Origin: Oscillospiraceae bacterium
Lineage (GTDB): Bacteria; Bacillota; Clostridia; Oscillospirales; Ruminococcaceae
Assembly: GCA_018110905.1 (NCBI GenBank)
Contig: JAGBAZ010000053.1
Location: forward strand, 1 to 43,418
DNA length: 43,418 bases
Direction: 5' to 3'
In this document: positions 33,566-41,840 of the stretch, piece by piece
Numbering within the stretch: position 1 is the first letter of the stretch
Layout: every line of letters begins with the position of its first letter
Program-made: the position numbers and the translations under genes
Notes under the pieces: model-generated
The model's input: only the letters and a program-made list of their open reading frames with translations
Told to the model about the DNA's origin: nothing
The model's database searches: none

Positions 33566-34273
33566 TCATTTTGTTTTAACAATTTTCCAGTAGGCGAAAA
33601 CGTTAAGCAAAACGGTTATGAGGAAAAGCATTCTGGATTCAAGCTCAATAGCGTTTGCGGTATCCAAAACGGCAGAAATATCGTTTATCGAAACCTTGTA
33701 ATCGGTATATACGGAACCAAGCCATATTGAGGCAGCACAGCAGGCTTCGCTGAGAAGGGAAATCTGCATAGCTTTTTGGATTGAAAATCTGTTTCCGAAA
33801 AGCAGGTTGAAAACAGCAAAAGCAATCGCATTTCCGCCGAAAAGGAACATAAAAAGTCCGATTAAACTTGGCGTTGGAAAGGAAAATTCCGCGTTTTGCA
33901 GGTAACCTGAAAAAGCATCAAAAATTACAAATATGTTGACAATCAAAATTGTTGCAAGGAATGCAGCCGTTATAAAAATCTGTCTTGCTTTTTCAAATTT
34001 TATCTCTTTTTTTGAAATTTCAATAATATCTTTCGCAAGAGATTCCGATTCAAAATTTTCCGGCATTTTTTCACCCTTTATGAGTTCCGCTATTGAAATT
34101 CCAAGTTCCGCCGAAAGAGGTTCAAGAATCGAAATATCCGGAAAGCCTTTTCCGTTTTCCCATTTTGAAACGGCGGCGGTGGAAACAGAAAGTTTTTCTG
34201 CAAGTTCTTTTTGCGTAAGCTCTTTTTCAGTACGCAGTTCTTTAATTAAACTTCCGGTTTTGATATTATCCAA
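33566..34273 (-). CDS. XRE-family HTH regulator with C-terminal membrane domain, 235 aa
   Basis: Residues 5-60 form a Cro/C1 HTH (LIKELRTEKELTQKELAEKL, then VSTAAVSKWENGKGFPDISI). Residues about 103-232 have four hydrophobic segments. I start it at TTG 34273 because AAAGGAGG lies 8 bases upstream; a longer frame from ATG 34306 would include that site. The leader is almost identical to that of the XRE gene at 15039. The gene is transcribed divergently from the radical SAM operon and convergently with spoIVFB. The signal sensed and the target genes cannot be inferred. Confidence 0.88.
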   Translation of the reverse strand: MDNIKTGSLIKELRTEKELTQKELAEKLSVSTAAVSKWENGKGFPDISILEPLSAELGISIAELIKGEKMPENFESESLAKDIIEISKKEIKFEKARQIFITAAFLATILIVNIFVIFDAFSGYLQNAEFSFPTPSLIGLFMFLFGGNAIAFAVFNLLFGNRFSIQKAMQISLLSEACCAASIWLGSVYTDYKVSINDISAVLDTANAIELESRMLFLITVLLNVFAYWKIVKTK

Positions 34274-34343
34274 AAAAATCGCCTCCTTTTGGTTTGATTC
34301 TATCATAGAGGGTTTTGTTTGTAAATCAACGCTTCGTAAACTA

Positions 34344-34373
34344 TTGAAAAACCTTTTGACCTTATGTTATACT
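34344..34373 (+). promoter_or_regulatory. Promoter of the radical SAM operon
   Basis: TTGAAA (34344-34349), an 18-base spacer and TATACT (34368-34373) lie 31 bases before the TTG start. Confidence 0.65.
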
Positions 34374-34404
34374 TATATAGTTATACAGGAAAGGAGGAAT
34401 CGCT

Positions 34405-36240
34405 TTGCCTGCAATTCCCGAAAAAATTCTCAGTCTTGTTCAAAAACCCGCAAGATATTGCGGCGGTGAACTTAACAGTGTTGTCAAAAAGAAAGAGGAC
34501 GTTTCCGTAAGGTTTGCTTTCTGTTTTCCGGATCTTTATGAAGTTGGAATGAGCCACCTTGGAATGAAAATACTTTACAGCCTTCTCAACAGCGACCCGG
34601 AAGTCTGGTGCGAAAGAGTTTTTGCTCCGGATACTGATATGGAAAGAATTCTCCGTGAAAACGGATATCCGCTTTTTGCACTTGAAAGCCGCGATTCTGT
34701 CGGAGATTTTGATATGATAGGTTTTACTCTTCAGTATGAACTTTCCTATACCGGAATCCTCAATATGCTGGATCTTGCCGGTGTTCCGGTAAGGGCAGAG
34801 GACAGAACCGGGCTTAAAAATCTTGTTGTTGCCGGCGGTCCCTGTTCCTGCAACCCGGAACCTATTGCGGATTTTATTGATCTTTTTATGCCCGGCGAAG
34901 GCGAAGAAGTCCTTCCGGAAGTTGTAAATCTTTATAAAACCGCGAAAAAGAAAGGCTGGAGCAAAAAACAGTATCTTTGCGAAGCCGCAAAGATTCAGGG
35001 TGTTTATGTTCCTTCTCTCATTGACTTTGTTTATAACGATGACGGAACTGTTAAAGAATTCGTTCCTAAGGAAACCGCAACTCTTCCCATAACAAAACGC
35101 ATCATTAAAGACTTGGACAAAGTTCCTTATCCGGATAAATTTGTTGTTCCGTTTATCGATATCGTTCACGACAGAAGCCAGCTTGAACTTATGCGCGGCT
35201 GCATCCGCGGATGCCGATTCTGCCAGGCAGGATTCATCTACCGTCCTGTACGAGAAAAACGTTTTGATACCCTTTGCAAAGATGCTCACAACCTCTGCGA
35301 CAGCACCGGTTATGAAGAACTTTCGCTTACTTCTCTCAGTACCAGCGATTACAGCGAACTTGAACCGCTTCTTGATGACCTTCTTGAATGGACTCCGAAA
35401 GAGCACGTGAACCTTGCGGTTCCGTCCCTTCGCGTTGATAACTTCAGCGAAAGCCTTCTTCAGAAGATAAGCAAAGTCCGCAAAAGCGGTCTTACTTTTG
35501 CGCCGGAAGCCGGAACCCAGAGAATGCGCGACGTTATCAACAAAAACGTTACAGAAGAAGAAATTATGAACACCGCAAAAACCGCTTTTGAAGGCGGATA
35601 TACCGCTGTTAAGCTTTATTTCATGATCGGTCTTCCTACCGAAACCGACGATGACGTAAGAGGAATTGTTGAAACAGCACAGCGCGTTGTAAACATGTTC
35701 TATAGCCTTCCCAACAAACCGAAAGGCAAGGGTGTTCAGGTTACCTGCAGTGTTGCAAGCTTTGTTCCGAAGCCTTTTACCCCCTTCCAGTTTGAACCCC
35801 AGGATACGAGGGAAGAACTCCACAGAAAACAGGAAGTTATGCGCTCCGCCGTTCACAGCAGAAAGATCGATCTTGACTGGCACGATGCGGAAACTTCCTA
35901 TCTCGAAGCGGTTCTTGCTCGCGGCGACAGAAAAATCGGAAAAGTTATTGAAACTGCATGGCGTAAAGGCTGCAACCTTGACAGCTGGGACGAACACTTT
36001 AAATTCGACGTCTGGATGGAGTCTTTTGAAGAATGCGGCGTAAAACCTGAATTTTATGCAAACAGAACCAGAAGCTATGACGAAGTTATGCCCTGGGATA
36101 TCTTCGATTACGGTGTAACAAAAAAATTCATTATCAATGAAAACAAAAAAGCGCATGAAAGCGTTACAACACCCAATTGCCGCCGGAAATGTTCGGGCTG
36201 CGGAGCAAATTGCCTGAAAGGGGGCGCTTGTTTTGAATAA
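34405..36240 (+). CDS. TIGR03960-family B12-binding-type radical SAM protein, 611 aa
   Basis: The N-terminal RFAFCFPDLYEVGMSHLGMK region matches the B12-binding-like domain of TIGR03960 proteins. The radical SAM cluster CxxxCxxC is C266, C270 and C273 in RGCIRGCRFCQAGFIYRPVR. The C-terminus ends with a cysteine-rich CRRKCSGCGANCLKGG tail, which may bind another cluster or zinc. The substrate is not established. TTG 34405 is the start, with AAGGAGG 7 bases upstream. The next gene, its usual partner DUF2344, overlaps by 8 bases. Confidence 0.92.
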   Translation: MPAIPEKILSLVQKPARYCGGELNSVVKKKEDVSVRFAFCFPDLYEVGMSHLGMKILYSLLNSDPEVWCERVFAPDTDMERILRENGYPLFALESRDSVGDFDMIGFTLQYELSYTGILNMLDLAGVPVRAEDRTGLKNLVVAGGPCSCNPEPIADFIDLFMPGEGEEVLPEVVNLYKTAKKKGWSKKQYLCEAAKIQGVYVPSLIDFVYNDDGTVKEFVPKETATLPITKRIIKDLDKVPYPDKFVVPFIDIVHDRSQLELMRGCIRGCRFCQAGFIYRPVREKRFDTLCKDAHNLCDSTGYEELSLTSLSTSDYSELEPLLDDLLEWTPKEHVNLAVPSLRVDNFSESLLQKISKVRKSGLTFAPEAGTQRMRDVINKNVTEEEIMNTAKTAFEGGYTAVKLYFMIGLPTETDDDVRGIVETAQRVVNMFYSLPNKPKGKGVQVTCSVASFVPKPFTPFQFEPQDTREELHRKQEVMRSAVHSRKIDLDWHDAETSYLEAVLARGDRKIGKVIETAWRKGCNLDSWDEHFKFDVWMESFEECGVKPEFYANRTRSYDEVMPWDIFDYGVTKKFIINENKKAHESVTTPNCRRKCSGCGANCLKGGACFE

Positions 36241-36910
36241 TGTCACCGAATTTATTGACGTAAGACTTTTTTATACCAAAACAGGCAGCGCTAAATATAT
36301 CTCTCATCTTGACGTTATGAGAGCTTTCCAGCGCGCCCTCAAACGCTCTAAAATCGATTTCTGGTACACAGAAGGATTTCACCCGCATCTTTATCTTACT
36401 TTCGCTCTGCCGCTTTCTCTCGGTTATGAAAGCGTTGCCGAAAGCGTTGATTTCCGCCTTATTTCTCCGATGCCTTATGAAGAAATTGTACGCAGAATAA
36501 ACGCTGTTCTTCCGGTTGGTTTCAAGGCGATTGCCGCAGGAAAACCTAAAATGGACGCAAAACAGATCCGCTTTGCGGATTACGAAATTTCTTTTGCTGC
36601 GGAAGAAAAGGATGTTGAGGAAACCCTTGCAATATGGTACAGATGTTTTGACAGGGAAGTTGTTCCGGTTATTAAAAAGACAAAAAGCGGCGAGAAGGAA
36701 ATTGATATAAAACCACATATCAAGCTTTCGAAGCTTGAATATAAAGAGGGAAGATATTACTTAAAAGCTCGCCTTGCTTCCGGCGTGGAACTCAACATAA
36801 ATCCGGATCTTGTTTTTGCGGCTTTCAAAAACTTTGCAGGTTTTGCTCCGGAAGACATAAAAGTAAAAAGAATGGCTGTATATAACGAAAAAATGGAAAA
36901 ATTCCGCTGA
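36233..36910 (+). CDS. TIGR03936/DUF2344 radical-SAM-associated protein, 225 aa
   Basis: This protein has the DUF2344 N-terminal block YTKTGSAKYISHLDVMRAFQ followed by FWYTEGFHPH and LPLSLGYESVAESVDF. It is always linked to, or fused with, TIGR03960 radical SAM proteins, and here overlaps one by 8 bases. Its role is unknown; in many genomes the pair lies upstream of RNase G and the L21-L27 genes, but here it precedes rplS. The start is TTG 36233 with a purine-rich AAAGGGGGC upstream. Confidence 0.9.
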   Translation: MNNVTEFIDVRLFYTKTGSAKYISHLDVMRAFQRALKRSKIDFWYTEGFHPHLYLTFALPLSLGYESVAESVDFRLISPMPYEEIVRRINAVLPVGFKAIAAGKPKMDAKQIRFADYEISFAAEEKDVEETLAIWYRCFDREVVPVIKKTKSGEKEIDIKPHIKLSKLEYKEGRYYLKARLASGVELNINPDLVFAAFKNFAGFAPEDIKVKRMAVYNEKMEKFR

Positions 36911-36987
36911 TTTTTTGAAAATAATACTTGCAATTATATTTTGCTTATGTTATTATAATAAGGCTGTTTAGTATGTCTAAACGGCGC

Positions 36988-37061
36988 TGTCGCATTCCCG
37001 GCGACATGAACGACAAAAAATTATGTCGGGCGGACAGTCCTCTGTCAATGGTGTCCATTGA
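36988..37061 (+). promoter_or_regulatory. Structured leader of rplS with four short hairpins
   Basis: Four consecutive stems are seen: 36988-36993 with 37001-37006; 37011-37015 with 37024-37028; 37033-37037 with 37042-37046; and 37045-37051 with 37055-37061, the last two sharing bases and therefore mutually exclusive. They lie after a TATAAT at about 36954 and before the rplS ribosome binding site. Autoregulatory L19 leaders are known in Firmicutes; whether this belongs to that RNA family needs a covariance search. Confidence 0.55.
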
Positions 37062-37099
37062 GTATGAATGTCTGAAAAATAACAAGGAGGATATTTAAA

Positions 37100-37441
37100 A
37101 TGGATGCACTTAAACTTATTTCCCAGGACTGCCTGAGAGCTGACAAACCCGAAGTTGCAATCGGTGATACCGTTAAGGTATATTGCAAAATCAAAGAGGG
37201 AGACCATTACAGAACCCAGATTTTCGAAGGCGCTGTTATTGCTAAACAGCACGGCGGAATCTCCGAATCTTTCACCGTTCGTCGTGTAGCACACGGCTGC
37301 GGCATTGAAAGAGTTTTCCCGATTCACAGCCCGATGATCGAAAAAGTTGAACTTGTTCGTCATGGTCGTGTCAGAAGAGCTAAACTTTACTATCTCCGTG
37401 ATAGAGTTGGTAAAGCTGCAAAGGTCAAACAGGTCCGCTAA
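37100..37441 (+). CDS. rplS: 50S ribosomal protein L19, 113 aa
   Basis: L19 sits at the 30S-50S interface. The [20 protein letters not shown] and [20 protein letters not shown] stretches and the C-terminal [20 protein letters not shown] are diagnostic. Length is normal. An AAGGAGG site precedes ATG 37100. It has its own leader and terminator rather than following rpsP-rimM-trmD as in many Firmicutes, though the downstream rbgA-rnhB-yraN order is the conserved one. Confidence 0.97.
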   Translation: MDALKLISQDCLRADKPEVAIGDTVKVYCKIKEGDHYRTQIFEGAVIAKQHGGISESFTVRRVAHGCGIERVFPIHSPMIEKVELVRHGRVRRAKLYYLRDRVGKAAKVKQVR

Positions 37442-37459
37442 TTTGTTATTTGCGAAAAA

Positions 37460-37493
37460 ACTCCCTTGTCAATTGGCAGGGGAGTCTTTTTTT
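37460..37493 (+). terminator. Intrinsic terminator after rplS
   Basis: ACTCCC(37460-37465) pairs with GGGAGT(37480-37485) with further inner pairs, followed by CTTTTTTTT. Confidence 0.85.
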
Positions 37494-37562
37494 TCTGTTT
37501 AATTTGTAGTATAATATATATTAGATTATTGTATATTTTTGAAAGGAGGCGATTTTTGCCTT

Positions 37563-38435
37563 ATGGAACAGGTTGATATCCAGTGGTTTCCCGGACATAT
37601 GGCCAAAACCCGCCGTTTAATGAAAGAAAATCTTCCTCTTGTGGATGTTGTTGTGGAAATAACCGATTCAAGAGTCCCTTTTTCAAGCCGCAACCCGGAA
37701 ATGAAAAGCCTTGTTGGTGGAAAACCGAGGGTTGTTGTGCTCAACAAATGCGATATGGCTGATGAGGCAATTACTCAGGAATGGATCGAACATTACAGAT
37801 CCAAAGGAATCCGTGCACTTGCAACCGATTGCAGAAGCGGAAGAGGTCTTAATAAACTTGCTCCGCTTGTTCGCGATGTTCTTAAAAACGAACTTGAAAA
37901 ACGCGCAAGAAAAGGAATGGAAGGCAAACCTATCCGTATGATGATAGTCGGTATTCCTAACGTCGGAAAATCTTCTTTCATCAATCGCATTGCCGGCGGA
38001 AAACGTGCAAAAGTTGAAGATCGTCCCGGCGTTACCCGCGGAAAACAGTGGGTAACCCTTGATAAAGGTATCGATATGCTTGATATGCCCGGCGTTCTTT
38101 GGCCGAAATTCGAGGACAAAACCGTTGGTGAACATCTTGCTTTCACCGGCGCGGTAAAAGATGATATCCTTGATATTGAAACCCTTGCGGCTCGTCTTGC
38201 GGATGTTCTTAACCACGAAGCACATAAACTTCTTTGCGAAAGATATAAACTCACCGATGAAGAAACTTTTGAAATCGAGCCTTTTGCGCTTCTTGAACTT
38301 ATCGGCGCAAAACGCGGAATGAAAATTTCCGGCGGAGAAATCGATACCGAAAGAGCCGCCGCAATGCTTCTTGATGAGTTCCGCGGAGGAAAAATCGGAC
38401 GCATAACTTTGGAGAGACCCAATGAGCTTATATGA
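37563..38435 (+). CDS. rbgA: Ribosome biogenesis GTPase RbgA (YlqF), 290 aa
   Basis: RbgA is a circularly permuted GTPase needed for late 50S assembly. The order of GTPase motifs is G4 first (VVLNKCDMAD near residue 58), then G1 (GIPNVGKSSF) and G3 (DMPG), which is the permuted order. The N-terminal IQWFPGHMAKTRR block and C-terminal RNA-binding region are typical. I start at ATG 37563; AAGGAGG lies 15 bases upstream, longer than usual, but an earlier TTG at 37539 overlaps the site itself. rnhB overlaps its end by 14 bases. Confidence 0.95.
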   Translation: MEQVDIQWFPGHMAKTRRLMKENLPLVDVVVEITDSRVPFSSRNPEMKSLVGGKPRVVVLNKCDMADEAITQEWIEHYRSKGIRALATDCRSGRGLNKLAPLVRDVLKNELEKRARKGMEGKPIRMMIVGIPNVGKSSFINRIAGGKRAKVEDRPGVTRGKQWVTLDKGIDMLDMPGVLWPKFEDKTVGEHLAFTGAVKDDILDIETLAARLADVLNHEAHKLLCERYKLTDEETFEIEPFALLELIGAKRGMKISGGEIDTERAAAMLLDEFRGGKIGRITLERPNELI

Positions 38436-39024
38436 ATTTGAGCACGCAAAGCGCGTTGAACTTGGAATAAAATATATATGCGGAGTTGACGAAGCGGGAA
38501 GAGGACCTCTTGCAGGTCCGGTTTTTGCCGCGGCGGTGATTCTTCCGGAAGATTTTGAGATCGAGGGACTTAACGACAGCAAAAAACTTTCCGAAAAAAA
38601 GCGCGATTTGCTTTTTGATGAAATAATTGAGCACGCTCTTGCGTATTCAATACAAAGCATTGACCATAAAACCATAGACGAAATAAACATTCTTGAAGCA
38701 ACTATGCTCGCCATGAAAACGGCTGTTGAAAATCTGAGCATAAAACCGGAACATGTTTTTATAGACGGAAACCGCGTTCCGAAAAACATGGAGATTACGA
38801 CAGAATTTGTTATTAAAGGCGACGCAACTTCCGCAAGTATTGCGGCGGCTTCCATTCTCGCAAAGGTGAGCAGGGACAGATTCATGCTCGAAATGGATAA
38901 AAAATATCCGGAATATTGCTTTGCAAAACATAAAGGCTACGGAACAAAACTCCATTATGAAAAAATAAGAGAATTCGGACCGAGCGAAATACATCGTTTG
39001 ACTTTTCTTAAAAAAATGCACTGA
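38422..39024 (+). CDS. rnhB: Ribonuclease HII, 200 aa
   Basis: RNase HII cuts RNA in RNA-DNA hybrids, including single ribonucleotides in DNA. The catalytic DEDD set is visible: the first Asp and Glu in CGVDEAGRGPLAGPV, Asp in VFIDGNRVP and a later Asp in KVSRDRFMLEM. Length is normal. Start ATG 38422 has a GGAGAG site inside rbgA. Its coding sequence carries two copies of the enriched TTGAGCAC octamer, at 38438 and 38627. Confidence 0.96.
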   Translation: MSLYEFEHAKRVELGIKYICGVDEAGRGPLAGPVFAAAVILPEDFEIEGLNDSKKLSEKKRDLLFDEIIEHALAYSIQSIDHKTIDEINILEATMLAMKTAVENLSIKPEHVFIDGNRVPKNMEITTEFVIKGDATSASIAAASILAKVSRDRFMLEMDKKYPEYCFAKHKGYGTKLHYEKIREFGPSEIHRLTFLKKMH

Positions 39025-39034
39025 GGGTGATTTT

Positions 39035-39424
39035 TTGATTACCGAAAAACGCCGCCGGGGGGATATGGGCGAAGATTTTGCTGCGGAATATCTTGCCGGA
39101 AAAGGATATGAGATAATTGAGCGAAATTTCAACACCCGACTCGGCGAAATCGACATTGTTGCAAAAGACGGAAAATACATAGCTTTTATCGAAGTTAAAT
39201 CCCGTGCAGATGATTGTCTTTATGCTCCGAGGCAGGCGGTCACCCGTTCTAAACAGCAAAAAATCTGTAAAGCTGCGATGCTTTACAAACTCCAAAAAGG
39301 GCTTAACGGTCAGCCTCGGTTCGATGTTTTTGAAATTGTTTACGGAAAATATGATCTTGAGATAAAAAAGTTTACCCATATTAAAAATGCTTTCGGAACG
39401 GAGACTGTTCATGGATTTTTTTGA
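39035..39424 (+). CDS. yraN: YraN/UPF0102 family endonuclease-like protein, 129 aa
   Basis: YraN proteins have a restriction-endonuclease-like (Holliday-junction-resolvase-type) fold; their role is not established. The core motifs are GEDFAAEYLAGKGYEIIERN, then GEIDIVAKDG and FIEVKSRAD, which hold the conserved E...D...ExK residues. Length is slightly longer than usual because the 3' end extends to 39424. The start is TTG 39035 with a GAGGGTG site, 10 bases after rnhB. The dipeptidase gene overlaps its end by 14 bases. Confidence 0.9.
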   Translation: MITEKRRRGDMGEDFAAEYLAGKGYEIIERNFNTRLGEIDIVAKDGKYIAFIEVKSRADDCLYAPRQAVTRSKQQKICKAAMLYKLQKGLNGQPRFDVFEIVYGKYDLEIKKFTHIKNAFGTETVHGFF

Positions 39425-40337
39425 TCTTCATTGTGATACCATAACCACCGCAATGCATCAGAGCGTTGGTCTTGATTGTAATTATCTTGATATTTCATTT
39501 CCGAAAAATGAAAAAATAAAGCGGCATTGCCAATGCTTTGCTATTTTCTGCCCGGACGTTATTTCCGGCGAAGATGCTTTCAACTATTACTCAATGTCGA
39601 AGCATTTTTTTGATGCTCAGATTGCGGAATTTCCGCAGTATTTTGAGCAGGCGAAAACGATTTCTGACGTTGACAGGGTTACTGAAAGCGGAAAAACCGC
39701 GGCAATCCTTACCGTTGAGGGCGGAAGAGTGCTCGGCGGAAAAATTGAAAGACTGCAAAGTCTTTATAATGACGGTGTCAGAATGATGACTCTCACCTGG
39801 AACGGTGAAAATGAAATCGGAAAAGGTTCAGCGGACCAGAATTTTGGTTTAAAACCTTTCGGAATTGAAGTTATAAAAGAAATGGAACGCATGGGAATGG
39901 TTATAGACATTTCTCATCTTTCCGATGCGGGACTTCGTGACGTGCTCAAAAATGTAAATTGTGCTGTTGCCGCAAGCCACAGCAACCTTCGTGAAATCTG
40001 CGGACACCGCAGAAACCTTACCGATGAATATTTTAAGGAAATAGTCCTCAGGGAAGGCGTTGTCGGAATTAATTTTTATAAAGCTTTTCTCAACAACAAT
40101 GAGGAAAACGCAAGCCTTTCCGATATCATAAAACATATCGAAAGAATGCTTTCGCTCGGCGGAGAAAACGCCATTTGCATGGGAAGCGATTATGACGGCT
40201 GTGACGTTGTAAACGGTATCAGAAAGATGAAAGATATTCCGAATCTTTATGATTTGGTTGAAACGGAATTCGGCGAAGAACTTGCCGAAAAAATATTCTG
40301 GAAAAACGCATATAACTTTTTTGCAAAAAGAATTTGA
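39411..40337 (+). CDS. Membrane dipeptidase-type M19 peptidase, 308 aa
   Basis: M19 enzymes are zinc dipeptidases, which can also hydrolyse D-amino-acid dipeptides. Metal ligands are visible: HCDT near residue 7, the glutamate in LTVEGG, the histidine in ISHLSD, AASHSN and aspartate in GSDYDG. There is no signal peptide, so it is cytoplasmic. I use ATG 39411 (MDFFDLHCDT), preceded by CGGAGA, inside the end of yraN; a longer frame from 39387 lacks support. The thrC start follows 9 bases after its stop. Confidence 0.93.
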   Translation: MDFFDLHCDTITTAMHQSVGLDCNYLDISFPKNEKIKRHCQCFAIFCPDVISGEDAFNYYSMSKHFFDAQIAEFPQYFEQAKTISDVDRVTESGKTAAILTVEGGRVLGGKIERLQSLYNDGVRMMTLTWNGENEIGKGSADQNFGLKPFGIEVIKEMERMGMVIDISHLSDAGLRDVLKNVNCAVAASHSNLREICGHRRNLTDEYFKEIVLREGVVGINFYKAFLNNNEENASLSDIIKHIERMLSLGGENAICMGSDYDGCDVVNGIRKMKDIPNLYDLVETEFGEELAEKIFWKNAYNFFAKRI

Positions 40338-40346
40338 GGTGAAAAA

Positions 40347-41840
40347 GTGAAATTTCAAAGTACAAGAAACAAAAATCTGCGCCTTGATTCGGCGGAAACA
40401 ATTGTAAAAGGACTTTCGGAAGACGGAGGTCTTTTTGTGCCGGTTGAAATTCCGGTGCTCAAAAAAGGAGAAATTACCGAACTTTCAAAATTTTCTTATT
40501 GCGAAAGGGCAAAGCGGATTTTTTCAAAATTTATGACGGATTTTTCTGAAGAAGAACTTCTTGACTGTGCAGAAAAAGCATATATTGGAAATTTTGAAGA
40601 AGAAGAACCGACTCAAATTGTAAAACTTGGCGAAAACGTCTATATGCTTGAACTCTGGCATGGACCAACATGTGCTTTCAAAGATATGGCGCTCCAGATT
40701 CTTCCCCGTTTTCTTGTAAAAGCATCGGAAAAAGTCGGGGATGGTAAGAAAATCGTTATCCTTACCGCAACTTCCGGAGATACGGGAAAAGCTGCTCTTG
40801 AAGGATTCTGTGACGTTGAGGGAACGGAAATTATAGTTTTTTATCCGGCGAACGGCGTTTCTAAAATTCAGCAGCTCCAGATGCAGACACAAAAGGGAGA
40901 AAATGTTTCCGTTTGCGGCGTAATAGGAAATTTTGATGATACTCAGACCGCGGTAAAAAAGATTTTTACCGATGAAAATATCCGTGCAAAACTCGGCGAA
41001 AACGGAAAACGTTTTTCCAGCGCAAATTCCATAAATATGGGAAGACTTCTTCCGCAGGTGGTTTATTATGTTTCCGCTTATGCGGATCTTGTAAAAAACG
41101 GTGAAATTTCAGACGGGGAAACTGTTAACGTAACCGTTCCCACCGGAAACTTCGGTAATATTCTTGCGGCATATTATGCAAAACAGATGGGTGTACCTTT
41201 CGGAAAGCTTATCTGCGCTTCCAACGCAAACAACGTGCTCACCGATTTTTTGAGCACCGGAGTGTATGATGTGAACCGCGATTTTTATATGACGGAATCT
41301 CCTTCCATGGATATTCTTGTTTCAAGCAACCTCGAAAGATTGATTTTTGAACTTTGCGAAAAAGAAGACGGATATGTCCGTGAAGTAATGAAATCTCTCC
41401 GTGAGCATGGAAAATATTGCGTTCCGGATGAGATTCTTGCAAAAATAAAAGAGATTTTTGCGGCAGGATATACCGATGATGAAGGTGCAGAAAACCGCAT
41501 TAAAATGCTCTTTGGTGAATATTCATATCTTTGTGATACCCATACAGCCGTTGCTGTTGATGTATATGAAAATTATAAAACGGAAACCGGCGACGAAACA
41601 AAGACGATAATTGCTTCCACAGCAAGTCCTTATAAATTCCCGCGTGCCGTGCTCAAAGCGATTTCCGGAGAAAATGAACCGGATGATTTTGAGGCGGCAA
41701 AGAAAATCGAGATTCTTTCCGGGCTTTCGATGCCAAAACAGCTTTCGGAACTTTCTGAAAAAGAACCGAGATTTACGAAAGTTTGTGGAAGGGAAGAAAT
41801 GGCAGATTTTGTTTTGAGCACCGTTGGAGGTGATTGCTGA
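40347..41840 (+). CDS. thrC: Threonine synthase, 497 aa
   Basis: ThrC converts O-phosphohomoserine to threonine with pyridoxal phosphate. The N-terminal MKFQSTRNKNLRLDSAETIV opening and GLSEDGGLFVP are typical of the long (class 1) form, and the PLP lysine lies in GPTCAFKDMALQI. The cofactor phosphate loop is VPTGNFGNILAA. Length is normal. The start is GTG 40347 with GAGGTG upstream. Its final TGA overlaps the ATG of the phosphoesterase gene (TGATG). Four octamer copies lie in this gene. Confidence 0.95.
   Translation: MKFQSTRNKNLRLDSAETIVKGLSEDGGLFVPVEIPVLKKGEITELSKFSYCERAKRIFSKFMTDFSEEELLDCAEKAYIGNFEEEEPTQIVKLGENVYMLELWHGPTCAFKDMALQILPRFLVKASEKVGDGKKIVILTATSGDTGKAALEGFCDVEGTEIIVFYPANGVSKIQQLQMQTQKGENVSVCGVIGNFDDTQTAVKKIFTDENIRAKLGENGKRFSSANSINMGRLLPQVVYYVSAYADLVKNGEISDGETVNVTVPTGNFGNILAAYYAKQMGVPFGKLICASNANNVLTDFLSTGVYDVNRDFYMTESPSMDILVSSNLERLIFELCEKEDGYVREVMKSLREHGKYCVPDEILAKIKEIFAAGYTDDEGAENRIKMLFGEYSYLCDTHTAVAVDVYENYKTETGDETKTIIASTASPYKFPRAVLKAISGENEPDDFEAAKKIEILSGLSMPKQLSELSEKEPRFTKVCGREEMADFVLSTVGGDC

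Noticed and set aside
34381..36246. 621-codon minus-strand frame antisense to the radical SAM gene
   Set aside because: Shadow of a codon-biased gene; no motifs and no ribosome binding site.
3701..41821. TTGAGCAC as a Chi or KOPS-type polar motif
   Set aside because: Orientation is mixed (13 plus, 9 minus) within one replication arm segment, so a polar recombination or segregation signal is unlikely.
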